This document shows positions 38,202-47,354 of a stretch of DNA of 64,000 bases, one piece after another. The stretch lies in the IMG/VR virus record IMGVR_UViG_3300050132_000084, positions 64,001 through 128,000 of that record. One strand, given 5' to 3'. The stretch is from a virus. The position numbers were made by a program, and so were the translations under genes. Position 1 is the first letter of the stretch. Every line of letters begins with the position of its first letter. The notes under the pieces were generated by a model. The model made no database searches. It saw only the letters and a program-made list of their open reading frames with translations, and was not told the origin of the DNA.

Positions 38202-39571
38202 TTGTATTCATTTCCTGTAGAGTCTTTGGCTAATTCCATAATCATCATATGTTTATCTAGTGTAATCTTATGACGTAATGCCGAAACTAGATATAATCCA
38301 GACAAATATTTATCTTTGGCTTCATTTGTGGTATCACTTGTGTCTTTTGGGCCAAGTTTAGGCATAGTGAAATTAACCACGCAACCAACTTCCATATCAG
38401 TATGACCGGGTACCGCAATCTCTATAACCAAATTTGTTATACCCTGCAACAACGATAATCTATTTTGTTGAACAGTTGGTGCTGTCTCATTCGTATTAGC
38501 TGATTGTCCATCATACAAACCTGTCTGTTGAATATTCTGAATTATGTATGATTGAGGATTACTAAATTGGTATTTACTGAACATTGGATATTTTTCGACA
38601 TGGGTATATGTGTCGAAATTTGCACCATAATCAAATTCATTATATGTGAAACTTTTAGTAATCAGATTCAATGAAATCATCTGACTTCCATAATAACCTT
38701 CATTCGTATTTTTTAGTGTATTAAATTGTTTTATGATTCGAAATGATTCAACAATGGAATATTCTCGCATGGTGTTTGGTTGTGTGTACTGAACACCATT
38801 TACCATAACATTTCCTGTCATATCACGGATATTTGATTGTTTGTAATAATAATCACCACCAATCAAATTTTTTGATTTGAATGCATTAATAATACTGGAA
38901 ATACTAGCGAAATAAAATTGTTTGGATGATTCAAAGAATAAGAAGTCTGCTGATTTAAATTTTGCTGATAATGCTTTAGCAGCCAACCATGACATACATT
39001 TTATTGCACCCCAACCCGGACTAGTGAATTTAACTGAGTTGGATGGGATGTCAGTTAAATTCAAATTGGTTGTATCACCAGAATCAACTAATCTTCCATC
39101 ACCATTAGCCACAATATTTCTGGCTGTCATGATGTTCTCATAATATATCTTTGTGGCTACATCATTGATATTGCCAGAATATGTTCTATATATCTTGTTT
39201 AATATGTCTGTGAATACTTCAGGTGAACAGAAGTGTAAGATGAATCCTTGTGTTTTATCGTCTAATACTGTTACTGAGTCTGATACAGAATAAACTCGGA
39301 ATGATTTGTAAATTGGAACACCCATTCCCGGAGTATCAACTTTTACTCTTAAATATTCTTCACCTATCACTGGAAGATGTTCAATCACATTGATTGAATC
39401 TGAAAGCATGATATTGCCATACAAACATGGACTGAATATATCTTCCATGATGTTTAATTCAACCAAGAATGAAGTCAGGTCAATAGTTTTACCATTGGCC
39501 CCAATCAAGATTAATTCTTGTACACTTACTTCACCGGCAAATCGTATGCCATTTTGACTTGTTGCTGCCAT
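38198..39571 (-). CDS. 27: gp27-like baseplate hub protein
   Basis: 457 residues. In T4 three gp27 copies form the torus that carries the gp5 spike. Pattern seen: IDLTSFLVELNIMEDIFSPC near residue 30, LYGNIMLSDSINV, an internal WGAIKCMSWLA, and a C-terminal MEVGCVVNFTMPK...YLSGLYLVSALRHKI, typical of hub proteins of T4-like and cyanophage type. ATGA overlap with the ADP-ribosyltransferase and next to gp53. Confidence 0.75.
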   Translation of the reverse strand: MAATSQNGIRFAGEVSVQELILIGANGKTIDLTSFLVELNIMEDIFSPCLYGNIMLSDSINVIEHLPVIGEEYLRVKVDTPGMGVPIYKSFRVYSVSDSVTVLDDKTQGFILHFCSPEVFTDILNKIYRTYSGNINDVATKIYYENIMTARNIVANGDGRLVDSGDTTNLNLTDIPSNSVKFTSPGWGAIKCMSWLAAKALSAKFKSADFLFFESSKQFYFASISSIINAFKSKNLIGGDYYYKQSNIRDMTGNVMVNGVQYTQPNTMREYSIVESFRIIKQFNTLKNTNEGYYGSQMISLNLITKSFTYNEFDYGANFDTYTHVEKYPMFSKYQFSNPQSYIIQNIQQTGLYDGQSANTNETAPTVQQNRLSLLQGITNLVIEIAVPGHTDMEVGCVVNFTMPKLGPKDTSDTTNEAKDKYLSGLYLVSALRHKITLDKHMMIMELAKDSTGNEYK

Positions 39572-40065
39572 TATTGATTAATCATCTGAGTGAATTCTTT
39601 TACGAATTCTTGAACCAAACTTGGAATGAGAATTTTGATATCACGCTTCTTCTCATTTTTTGCATCTTCATAGTCGTAGTTGGTTACTGATGTGGTTCCA
39701 ACACCATTATCACAAATTAATCCTTGTGCATTAACATAGTGATGGATTCCATAAATATTATTTATATATTTTGTTTGACAGTAAGCCAGAAGATTTTCAT
39801 ATGATAGTACCCAATCATAATATGGATTTATTATTCCATTTACAATCAGGATAACCCAATACAGGTCTGGATCATTATAGAATTGATCTGCAAGGTATTC
39901 TGGTGTCTCACCATCATTCACAGTGTAAGAAGTGTAAATGACTGAATTGGATTGTGCATAAGTTGTAGCTGAAACTCTACGCATGAAATCAGTTACTACT
40001 TGTGCTGTATTACCATCCAGTGTATATAGGATTTTCGGGAATAAGCTAAAATATGGGGTACTCAT
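39571..40065 (-). CDS. 53: gp53-like baseplate wedge protein
   Basis: 164 residues. YFSLFPKILYTLDGN at the N terminus, then YTVNDGETPEYLADQFY, DLYWVILIVNGIINPYYDW (residues about 68-86): the gp53 signature including its LysM-like stretch. Completes the wedge ring in T4. Adjacent genes are gp27 and gp48. Confidence 0.88.
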   Translation of the reverse strand: MSTPYFSLFPKILYTLDGNTAQVVTDFMRRVSATTYAQSNSVIYTSYTVNDGETPEYLADQFYNDPDLYWVILIVNGIINPYYDWVLSYENLLAYCQTKYINNIYGIHHYVNAQGLICDNGVGTTSVTNYDYEDAKNEKKRDIKILIPSLVQEFVKEFTQMINQ

Positions 40066-40068
40066 AGA

Positions 40069-41217
40069 TTAATATCCATTATTAATATCAGCTTTTGTTA
40101 ATGATGAAAGTTCACGGAATACAAGATTCATGGAAATTTCAGTAGCACTACCATCGTAAAATGAACTGAATCGTGTTCCATCACCATATTGAATATCACA
40201 AGTTTCTAATGCACAGGTAGCCATTTTAGGAAAGTTGGTATTCTCATTACCATCAAAATATAGTTGTATCACGAATTCACTAGGGTGAATCATATACAAA
40301 CTACCAGAAGATAATTCTGGATGCATGTGGTAGCGGAACGTCTTCAAAATATTGAAAATATTATCCGATTCGTCTTTACTCTTAGGCATGAAAGTATAAT
40401 TAAATGAATGTCTACGGAATGACATATTCTTGAACAATACTTCACGGAATGGGTTTATTGATTGACCTTCAGCTAATTGTGTAGCTGCTGTTACTTGTTC
40501 ACCAGATACAGGTGCACCACCAAATTTAGCTGTCATGATAGCAGCGGCTTTACCAGCACCTACTGCCGATGCAGCAAGAACGGTAGCTTTCATGGCTTCT
40601 ACAGAAATTCCTTCTTTAGTGGCATCCACAGCCGATGAACCACCAGATAATGCACCTATACCTGCACCAAGTTCGATATCAGCATATGATGCGCCGTAAC
40701 TAACTTTTGGTGCATGCGGTAGATGGAGTGTGATAACATCTGATATACGATATGTTGTATCAGGTCTCACAGCGAAATCAGCAACAGCCGCACCAAGTAC
40801 AGCAACAGCCGCACCACCAACAACTTGCACAGCCGTTGCAGCTAGATTACTTTTACCACCAGCAGCATATACAGCTTTACCGGCAGTTTTTCCTAATGAT
40901 AAACCAGCTAGGCCACCCATTGCAGCACCACCAAGAACTGCGGCCCTACCCATTTTTGTTGGGTCTAATCTATTTTCTGAAGTGGTAGCACTTTGGCCCA
41001 TTTTTGGATCAAGGTTGTCATTGGCGAATATTTGAGATTTACCACGCATGTTAATAAAGAAGCACACGTAATGCAATTTATCTGGATCAGATGAAACACC
41101 AGTTGGATAACTCAAATTGTTGATATTGTAGTTTCCATGACTGGATAATGAAAATTGTGATGTACGACCTTTGATCGTATTTGATTGTGTTGCTTGATTT
41201 GCTTTTGTTAATGCCAT
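40069..41217 (-). CDS. 48: gp48-like tail tube cap / baseplate protein
   Basis: 382 residues. The C-terminal part EVLFKNMSFRRHSFNYTFMP, FRYHMHPELSSGSLYMIHPS and DGTRFSSFYDGSATEISMN is that of the gp48/gp54 baseplate-tube junction proteins. The middle (residues about 88-190) contains glycine- and alanine-rich hydrophobic stretches not typical of T4 gp48. First gene of the minus late operon gp48-gp53-gp27-ART. Confidence 0.75.
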   Translation of the reverse strand: MALTKANQATQSNTIKGRTSQFSLSSHGNYNINNLSYPTGVSSDPDKLHYVCFFINMRGKSQIFANDNLDPKMGQSATTSENRLDPTKMGRAAVLGGAAMGGLAGLSLGKTAGKAVYAAGGKSNLAATAVQVVGGAAVAVLGAAVADFAVRPDTTYRISDVITLHLPHAPKVSYGASYADIELGAGIGALSGGSSAVDATKEGISVEAMKATVLAASAVGAGKAAAIMTAKFGGAPVSGEQVTAATQLAEGQSINPFREVLFKNMSFRRHSFNYTFMPKSKDESDNIFNILKTFRYHMHPELSSGSLYMIHPSEFVIQLYFDGNENTNFPKMATCALETCDIQYGDGTRFSSFYDGSATEISMNLVFRELSSLTKADINNGY

Positions 41218-41244
41218 GTCATTACCTAAGTAAGAGTATCTTAT

Positions 41245-41252
41245 TATTTATC
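41245..41252 (-). promoter_or_regulatory. T4-late-like promoter (GATAAATA)
   Basis: One mismatch to TATAAATA, 28 bases before the gp48-like start; divergent from gp4. Confidence 0.6.
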
Positions 41253-41261
41253 GGTAGAACA

Positions 41262-41714
41262 ATGGCATACGGCTCTAATAGTTATAAGGGAAAATATAAA
41301 CCTGTCAATCCCCAAAAATACAAAGGTGATATAAACAATATTGTGGCAAGATCGTCATGGGAACGTAAGTTCATGGTATGGGCTGACAATACTCCCAATG
41401 TGGTGGAATGGCAAAGTGAAGAAACCGTGGTTCCATATATATCACCAGTAGATGGAAAATATCATCGTTATTTTCTTGACTTCAAAGTGAAAATAAAGGA
41501 TAATAAGGGAATATTGACAACGTATTTAATCGAGATTAAGCCAAAGTCCATGTGTAATCCACCAGCACCGGGCAAGCGTAAGACAAAAAGTTACGTGGAA
41601 GAAGTATGTCGATGGGGTGTCAATAAGGCAAAATGGGATGCAGCCCATGAACACAGTTTAGATCGTGGATGGAAGTTCATCATATTAACTGAGGAAAATC
41701 TCGGAATAAAATGA
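41262..41714 (+). CDS. 4: gp4-like head completion protein
   Basis: 150 residues from MAYGSNSYKGKYKPVNPQKY. NIVARSSWERKFMVWADNTP, VVEWQSEETVVPY, and YFLDFKVKIKDNKG...YLIEIKPK give the nuclease-fold signature of T4 gp4 (gp50/65), needed to finish DNA-filled heads. Starts ten bases from the divergent late box. Confidence 0.87.
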   Translation: MAYGSNSYKGKYKPVNPQKYKGDINNIVARSSWERKFMVWADNTPNVVEWQSEETVVPYISPVDGKYHRYFLDFKVKIKDNKGILTTYLIEIKPKSMCNPPAPGKRKTKSYVEEVCRWGVNKAKWDAAHEHSLDRGWKFIILTEENLGIK

Positions 41715-41743
41715 TTGACTACATTAAAAATATCTGATATAAT
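41715..41743 (+). promoter_or_regulatory. sigma70-type promoter, ATTnTATnG class
   Basis: TTGACT 41715-41720, 17-base spacer, TATAAT 41738-41743, then GGTTGTATTGAAT. Drives a repeat-family gene. Confidence 0.8.
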
Positions 41744-41775
41744 GGTTGTATTGAATAATTACATTGGAGAAAATC

Positions 41776-42429
41776 ATGACAAACATTTCTGATAAGAAAC
41801 AAAAAGTATATCAGTTTTTGAATGAAGAATTGAAATCTGGTCATGGTTTCACAGATGATGAAATTCATGAAATTTCTGATAAACTTGTTAATTTGTTCGT
41901 TAATCATGAATCATTTGATATAAATGTCAGTGATAGTGATCCAAATGTTCGTGCAAATGTTGCCCAACACGGTAATGATTCACACAGAGATAAACTAATC
42001 AATGATAGTCATCCATATGTTCGTGCAAATGTTGCCATATACGGTAATGATTCACACAGAGATAAATTAGTCAATGATAGTGATCCAGATGTTCGTAGAA
42101 TGGTTGCCAAATACGGTACTGATACACATCGTGATAAACTAGTCAATGATAGTGATCCATATGTTCGTGAAAATGTTGCCCAACATGGTAATGATTCACA
42201 CAGAGATAAACTAGTCAATGATAATGATTGGGCTGTTCGTCAATTGGTTGCTCAACACGGTAATGATGCACATAGAAATAAACTAATCAATGATAGTGAT
42301 CCATCTGTTCGTGCAAATGTTGCCATATACGGTAATGATTCACACAGAAATAAACTAATCAATGATAGTAGTCCATATGTTCGTCAAATGTTGCTACATA
42401 CGGTAATGATTCACACAGAGATAAACTAA
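41776..42429 (+). CDS. HRDKLVND repeat-family protein with distinct N-terminal domain, frameshifted in last repeat
   Basis: 217 residues. Unlike its relatives it starts with about 48 residues of a separate helical domain (MTNISDKKQKVYQFLNEELK...), then seven repeat units (DPNVRANVAQHGNDSHRDKL and variants). A single G is missing at 42390 (ATGTTGC instead of ATGGTTGC), so the last unit is read as LLHTVMIHTEIN and stops. With the base restored the protein would run to TAA 42456-42458. This is the only copy with its own sigma70 promoter directly upstream. Confidence 0.75.
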   Translation: MTNISDKKQKVYQFLNEELKSGHGFTDDEIHEISDKLVNLFVNHESFDINVSDSDPNVRANVAQHGNDSHRDKLINDSHPYVRANVAIYGNDSHRDKLVNDSDPDVRRMVAKYGTDTHRDKLVNDSDPYVRENVAQHGNDSHRDKLVNDNDWAVRQLVAQHGNDAHRNKLINDSDPSVRANVAIYGNDSHRNKLINDSSPYVRQMLLHTVMIHTEIN

Positions 42430-42436
42430 TCCGAAT

Positions 42437-42517
42437 ATGTCACCACGATCAAACTTAATTCGATTTCGTGTGGATGACGAATATGACCTGTATGAAGTTA
42501 TGAAAAACTACGAATAA
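42437..42517 (+). CDS. Tiny hypothetical protein, 26 aa
   Basis: MSPRSNLIRFRVDDEYDLYE then VMKNYE. No clear ribosome site; it overlaps the restored end of the repeat gene. Tentative. Confidence 0.35.
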   Translation: MSPRSNLIRFRVDDEYDLYEVMKNYE

Positions 42518-42518
42518 T

Positions 42519-42540
42519 AAAGGGGCTTCGGCCCCTTTTC
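42519..42540 (+). terminator. Rho-independent terminator
   Basis: AAAGGGGC-TTCG-GCCCCTTTT, a stable tetraloop hairpin with T-run. Confidence 0.9.
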
Positions 42541-42546
42541 ATTTTG

Positions 42547-42554
42547 GATAAATA
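42547..42554 (+). promoter_or_regulatory. T4-late-like promoter (GATAAATA)
   Basis: 30 bases before the gp2-like gene; one mismatch to TATAAATA. Confidence 0.6.
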
Positions 42555-42583
42555 TAAGATACAGAATTAATCATTAGAGCAAA

Positions 42584-43189
42584 ATGGCAGACAAAGACGA
42601 TATTTTCGCAAAATTAAAAGTTACCAAAGCAGAATTAAATAATAGCTTAGAGTGGTATAAAAGCGAAATACAAGCATTGAATCGTAGTACCTATCAAGTA
42701 AACACGTTGATGCGTGATAGACCAAATCGATTGGTGATGAATGCTACTCCCGGAAGTGCATATCTTTTTAAATATAATCCAAAATACGCTGAGTCATTGA
42801 AATACTATGACGTTGCACCGTTGATATTCTTCTTGAATCGACATCCTGATCCAACGAAAGCCAAGACGAACTTCTATGGAATAAATATCCATTATTTAAA
42901 TTACAACATGCGTCTTAATCTTCTGAAGAAATTATATACCATTGTCAGTAATACTTCATTCTCTGCAACAACAAGAATAAAGACAAGTTGGGAATTATTG
43001 AAAGGACTGTCTAATGCAAATGGACTAGGCTTAGAGAATTGTATTAAGCAGTACAGGTATGATCATATGGAATCACGGTTCTTAGAAATTCCACCATTGA
43101 ATTGGCCTAAAGTTGCTATGTTACCAATTGAAGATTTCAAGAAAGCATCTAAACAGAAGGTTTGGTACGATAGTTCCTTATCAAGATAG
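42584..43189 (+). CDS. gp2-like DNA end protector / head completion protein
   Basis: 201 residues. SAYLFKYNPKYAESLKYYDV, PLIFFLNRHPD, FYGINIHYLNYNMRLNLLKK and the end DHMESRFLEIPPLNWPKVAM with KQKVWYDSS match the family annotated as DNA end protector in T4-like cyanophages. In T4, gp2 protects packaged DNA ends from RecBCD. Late box just upstream. Confidence 0.6.
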   Translation: MADKDDIFAKLKVTKAELNNSLEWYKSEIQALNRSTYQVNTLMRDRPNRLVMNATPGSAYLFKYNPKYAESLKYYDVAPLIFFLNRHPDPTKAKTNFYGINIHYLNYNMRLNLLKKLYTIVSNTSFSATTRIKTSWELLKGLSNANGLGLENCIKQYRYDHMESRFLEIPPLNWPKVAMLPIEDFKKASKQKVWYDSSLSR

Positions 43190-43196
43190 GTAATCA

Positions 43197-43862
43197 ATGA
43201 CAAGCACAGCATCATTCAGTATAAACGATTTCATGGCCTCAATGTCAGCTAATGGTTTGGCATGGGCTGATCGTTTTGAAGTGTCTATAACCACTCCAAA
43301 ATGCCTCACAGGATCATCTTATGATGTATCCAAACTGGCATCCATCCGTGCTGATCATGTTAGCTTTCCACCATTAACCATCAACAGTAAACGCTTACAA
43401 ATATTTGGTGCAAGTGAACCACGACCACAATCATTAGATTACGGTGGTGAAAATGGATTGCAGATTGCTTTCTTGTTGGACAAGGATATGACCATTAAGA
43501 GTATGTTTGATTATTGGTTACAATCAATTGTGGATGTGGATAATGCATTGGTTGCATATCAATCACAGTATGTTACTACTTTAACAATTAAGCAATTAGA
43601 TAAAAATAACAATGTGACATATTCTGTAGAGATTGATGATACATATCCATTTGCTACTATGTCGATTGATTTGGACAATGCCAGTGGTAATCTACCAACA
43701 CGGTTAATGGTAGGGTTTGCTTATCGTAAGTGGAAGAATCTTGGATTACCGGCATTTGGACAGAATGCCTCACAATCTGCCAGAATTACAGATGTCACGG
43801 TTACTAAAATGGCACAGAATAATTCTACATCACCAGCGGATAATACAACACATAGTTCATAA
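43197..43862 (+). CDS. Tail tube / gp54-like baseplate protein
   Basis: 221 residues. LAWADRFEVSITTPKC, SIRADHVSFPPLTINSKRLQ, FDYWLQSIVD and YPFATMSIDL follow the tail-tube fold family (gp19, gp54). Next to head-completion genes; the exact role (tube monomer versus tube initiator) is not decided by sequence. Confidence 0.6.
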   Translation: MTSTASFSINDFMASMSANGLAWADRFEVSITTPKCLTGSSYDVSKLASIRADHVSFPPLTINSKRLQIFGASEPRPQSLDYGGENGLQIAFLLDKDMTIKSMFDYWLQSIVDVDNALVAYQSQYVTTLTIKQLDKNNNVTYSVEIDDTYPFATMSIDLDNASGNLPTRLMVGFAYRKWKNLGLPAFGQNASQSARITDVTVTKMAQNNSTSPADNTTHSS

Positions 43863-43879
43863 TCCGCTGGATAATGTAA

Positions 43880-44062
43880 TTATTTTTCTAGACCATCCAT
43901 CCTCCACTTTAGTTCATCATATACGGATTTATGCACCACTTCTTGACAATGTAGAATTGCTGTGATATAATACCATTGTTTTTCATCAATATCGTGTGTA
44001 CTATTTACAGAGAATCCACAAGTTGTAGTAAGATCAAGTTTTAGTGTTCCACTCTTTTCCAT
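43880..44062 (-). CDS. Hypothetical protein, 60 aa
   Basis: MEKSGTLKLDLTTTCGFSVN..., start overlaps the PseT stop (TAATG). Unknown. Confidence 0.55.
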   Translation of the reverse strand: MEKSGTLKLDLTTTCGFSVNSTHDIDEKQWYYITAILHCQEVVHKSVYDELKWRMDGLEK

Positions 44063-44946
44063 TAGAATTCAACCCATGGATTACCAACAGAAATGACCTT
44101 GGGAATGCCTAGATCGTACCATGCGCATACCATAGCAGGACGGTCATCAACACATGCCACAACATTGTAATACGGTGCCACAAACTCCCAAAACAGTTCA
44201 GTCTTAATGATACCATCTTTGCGCATATCACCTTCACTACGCATGAGTAGATCATCAAACACAATACTATTATCATAAAGCCAACTATGTGTTTCACTAC
44301 GACAAACACTATCACGGCCACTCATGACGATCATTTTGTATCCACGTTTCTGGAAATCCCAATACATTTGCCGAACAATAATATCAACTGAATCAGTACC
44401 TACTTTACTCCATTCAAAATGACCACGATTAGTAACGTGTGCTAGTGTACCATCTACGTCAAAAATAACTGCATCAGGTAGTGATGGATTTGGTGAATAT
44501 CTACGGTATTTTCCAGCATCATAGAGATATTGAATCCACGATTCCCATTGTTTTTGAAGAACATCACGACCAACAGCAAAGTTACCTCGGAAACGATCAC
44601 GATTCCATGCTTCTTCCAGTGTGATAGGAAATTCCTTAATACTGACTTCATATCCAAGGGATTCACAGAATGTGGTCAATTCTTTGCGCGTCCTTGGATT
44701 CAGATTGGTATCAGAAATGATGACATCCAAACCACTAGAAACAGCAACAACAATTTTTTCTTTGTTAATTTCTGTTACACGATTTTCAATGGTCTTATTG
44801 AATTTATATTCTTTCCAACCTTTTGCACCAGTGAGTGCAAATCGGACATCATCACGATTTATATTCACTGAACGAGATTGTTCTTTATCGTTGGCCCAAG
44901 TTGTTTTGCCACTGCCACTAATTCCTACAGTCAATGTACATTTCAT
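44062..44946 (-). CDS. pseT: Polynucleotide 5'-kinase / 3'-phosphatase (PseT)
   Basis: 294 residues, as in T4 (301). N-terminal kinase with P-loop GISGSGKTTWA (residues 8-18) and C-terminal HAD phosphatase VIFDVDGTLAH (about 160). Heals cleaved tRNA ends (2',3'-cyclic phosphate and 5'-OH) left by host anticodon nucleases. With the RNA ligase 1.1 kb upstream in the same operon it forms a complete RNA-repair pair. Confidence 0.93.
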   Translation of the reverse strand: MKCTLTVGISGSGKTTWANDKEQSRSVNINRDDVRFALTGAKGWKEYKFNKTIENRVTEINKEKIVVAVSSGLDVIISDTNLNPRTRKELTTFCESLGYEVSIKEFPITLEEAWNRDRFRGNFAVGRDVLQKQWESWIQYLYDAGKYRRYSPNPSLPDAVIFDVDGTLAHVTNRGHFEWSKVGTDSVDIIVRQMYWDFQKRGYKMIVMSGRDSVCRSETHSWLYDNSIVFDDLLMRSEGDMRKDGIIKTELFWEFVAPYYNVVACVDDRPAMVCAWYDLGIPKVISVGNPWVEF

Positions 44947-45173
44947 TTAAATTCCCCCACAGTCTGTGTCCTAACCATATCCATGATGTTATGTTGAAGT
45001 TGAGTTGTTGGGCGATTTCTGAATGCGATATCAGCATCTACCCGCGCTCGATCCTCATCGCTAATTCCCGGCCAATGTGGAGCGTAAAAATAACCAGTGT
45101 CAACCAGAATTTGACCTTTATATGGAATGGGTTCTGTGGCACTCAAAGTGCATCCAGTCAATGTATATTTCAT
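44943..45173 (-). CDS. Hypothetical protein, 76 aa
   Basis: MKYTLTGCTLSATEPIPYKG..., ATGA overlap with pseT. Unknown. Confidence 0.6.
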   Translation of the reverse strand: MKYTLTGCTLSATEPIPYKGQILVDTGYFYAPHWPGISDEDRARVDADIAFRNRPTTQLQHNIMDMVRTQTVGEFK

Positions 45174-45424
45174 AGTTCCACCTTATTTTCTTCAAACCAT
45201 TTTTTGAGAGTCATGATACTAATCTTACCATATTCTTTAGTACCAAAAATAACGGATGGGCTAATTGCGGTGTCTTTCCATGTATGGTAGTTTGCTGGTG
45301 TTTTCTTAGCCCATTCTTCCAAATCAACAATTAGTTGTTCTTCTGATTCATATTCGATAGGAATGGTTTTTGTATCACTCCATGTGTATCCATCAGTATC
45401 ATTGAAAACTATCACGAGTTTCAT
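45170..45424 (-). CDS. Hypothetical protein, 84 aa
   Basis: MKLVIVFNDTDGYTWSDTKT..., alpha/beta, acidic; resembles small phage proteins with a VIVFNDTDG-type strand start. Overlaps both neighbours by ATGA. Confidence 0.6.
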   Translation of the reverse strand: MKLVIVFNDTDGYTWSDTKTIPIEYESEEQLIVDLEEWAKKTPANYHTWKDTAISPSVIFGTKEYGKISIMTLKKWFEENKVEL

Positions 45425-45612
45425 AATGTATTCTCCATAAAGTCAATGAAATCCTTGTTGCTGAATCCATATTCCTCATATTCAGCATACTGTTCTTCAG
45501 TTATTATAACAGGTTGTCCACCCTTTGTCCAGACTATTTCACGTAATTCTTTTGCATTGATCCTACGCAATATTTTCTTTATTTCTCTAAGTTGTTCAAT
45601 TTCTACTATCAT
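45421..45612 (-). CDS. Hypothetical protein, 63 aa
   Basis: Start at ATG 45612 (in the ATGA overlap with the membrane peptide gene) rather than an upstream in-frame ATG. MIVEIEQLREIKKILRRINA..., helical. Confidence 0.55.
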   Translation of the reverse strand: MIVEIEQLREIKKILRRINAKELREIVWTKGGQPVIITEEQYAEYEEYGFSNKDFIDFMENTL

Positions 45613-45773
45613 GATATCAAACTGACAATAAACGCCACAATGAACAATGGTGGTGACAATACCCATTCGAATGCACTATGAATGGTGGATAATGGTTCAA
45701 TATTCTTCCGGCGTGAAATGAAGTATCCAAGACTGATGACTGTGTACAACAGTAATACAATTATCCATATCAT
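45609..45773 (-). CDS. Small membrane protein, 54 aa
   Basis: MIWIIVLLLYTVISLGYFIS... and SPPLFIVAFIVSLIS: two membrane helices separated by a short charged loop (RRKNIEP). Confidence 0.55.
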   Translation of the reverse strand: MIWIIVLLLYTVISLGYFISRRKNIEPLSTIHSAFEWVLSPPLFIVAFIVSLIS

Positions 45774-45812
45774 GGTTGGATTCCAAAATGTTTATTGATT
45801 TGTTTTATGATT

Positions 45813-45979
45813 TCATTGTGATAGCATACCAACAGTCTTTATTTCTTTTGATCCATCAAACAAGCTGGTACATTCCTTCACGATTTCCTCAACGAAATGT
45901 TCCTCCCATTCCCATGCGTCACCTTTATGGCATTGATCAACAGCTTGATGATATGTTTTTCAAGTAGTTCCCATTTCAT
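45813..45979 (-). CDS. Small hypothetical gene, apparent one-base deletion
   Basis: ATG 45979 opens MKWELLEKHIIKLL... which stops early. Adding one A in the run at 45956-45960 (T5 on the plus strand) gives a coherent 55-residue protein MKWELLEKTYHQAVDQCHKG...VGMLSQ ending at 45813. Acidic, helical. Confidence 0.5.
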
Positions 45980-46058
45980 AATTTTTGTGCGTGAAACCTC
46001 GGCCTTTAGGCCGGGGTAGTTGACAATCTTCACCTTTAATGACAATAAAATCCAAGAA

Positions 46059-47354
46059 TCATGCGCAATCTTCCGTATCCACTGCTTCACATAGAGATTC
46101 CATGCAACGAAAGTAATAACTTTTGTTTTTAAGAAAATATGGTTGGTGCTTTCCTGTATCGATTCGCAAGATAATTCCTTCTCCCGGCATTGATGGATCA
46201 ATATAATCCTCACCATTAGCAGCAGGACGCTCTGTGAGTGCTTCCACCTTAGCAACGAGTGCATCGACATCACCATCAAACAAAACAGGTTCAGCAACGT
46301 TTAATGGGGCTAGAAATCCACGATCTTTGCACCATTGTTCCAACTGTGCCTGAGTAAAGTCAACATTGACACATTCATGGTTCATATATGTAATACGATA
46401 GATATGGAACCGATATTCATGTTCAGCACAACCATACTTGTAGATGATGTTATCGCCATACTTCTTCATGAATTTCTTATCTTTGGTAGCAGAAGATGAA
46501 TGAACACCCATGATTGGTTTACCATTGGCATATCCCGCAATTTCACCATATACTGCCACTCCCTTGGTCAAGTGTGGCTTCAGTGTTTCAGCAACATCGA
46601 AACGGAATTGTTCACTACCATGGAATCCTTCTTTACCTTTATCTTGAAGAATGATATTACGTGTACCAACAACATAATCCCATTTAGATGTTGGAAACAA
46701 TGGAACTACTTTATTGATGATACGCTTAACCAATGGCAACTGAACATTAGTCAATGTGTGTGCAGAACGATGACTGGTTCCATGTACCTTGGCATGGAAG
46801 TGGATCAATGCACCTTTTGGAATCAACCCAACATTATATTTGAATTGAGCAGAATCAACATGCTTATCAAAATATGGTGCATAGTCGATCTTAACTTGTT
46901 TTGTACGATTCTGCCGTGCGATTGAATCACGTGTAGCCTGTGAAATATATTTGCAGCAGATGGTATGACCATTCAATTCATCGAACGTTGTACCAAGATC
47001 AAATTTGCTGAAATCATCGTTAGCTGCATCGTCTGTGTAATCTAGGCTTTCGAGTGATGCAAAGTACCCAACCGATTTCACCTTCAAGAATGGTTGCGCA
47101 CGAACACGCCGGTTATCATCAAAGAAACCTGATTTGGTGTTATCATTATTGAATCCACTATGACGGAACAGGTTATTATGTTTGCAATATTCTTCTGACA
47201 ACTGTGTTTCCACAGGGAAGAAAACACCAACATAACCAACATTTACATCTTTTGATACGATGACATTTTCTCCAAGTACCACAGCAACTTGAATTTTGTC
47301 TGCATTTGGAATTTCTTTTACTTCGGTTACTACTGCAATGATCGCTTTAGCCAT
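46059..47354 (-). CDS. RNA ligase (DRB0094 / Rnl5-like family)
   Basis: 431 residues. N-terminal OB-like domain (IPNADKIQVAVVLGENVIVS) precedes the ligase core with motif I FHAKVHGTSHR (adenylated Lys in KVHG, about residue 189), EIAGYANGK, and motif IV/V-like PGEGIILRID and YFLKNKS near the end. Seals RNA ends prepared by PseT. Codon use is rather GC-rich compared with neighbours. Confidence 0.85.
   Translation of the reverse strand: MAKAIIAVVTEVKEIPNADKIQVAVVLGENVIVSKDVNVGYVGVFFPVETQLSEEYCKHNNLFRHSGFNNDNTKSGFFDDNRRVRAQPFLKVKSVGYFASLESLDYTDDAANDDFSKFDLGTTFDELNGHTICCKYISQATRDSIARQNRTKQVKIDYAPYFDKHVDSAQFKYNVGLIPKGALIHFHAKVHGTSHRSAHTLTNVQLPLVKRIINKVVPLFPTSKWDYVVGTRNIILQDKGKEGFHGSEQFRFDVAETLKPHLTKGVAVYGEIAGYANGKPIMGVHSSSATKDKKFMKKYGDNIIYKYGCAEHEYRFHIYRITYMNHECVNVDFTQAQLEQWCKDRGFLAPLNVAEPVLFDGDVDALVAKVEALTERPAANGEDYIDPSMPGEGIILRIDTGKHQPYFLKNKSYYFRCMESLCEAVDTEDCA

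Noticed and set aside
46500-46925. 141-residue plus-strand frame opposite the RNA ligase gene
   Set aside because: Antisense shadow of a clearly conserved gene.
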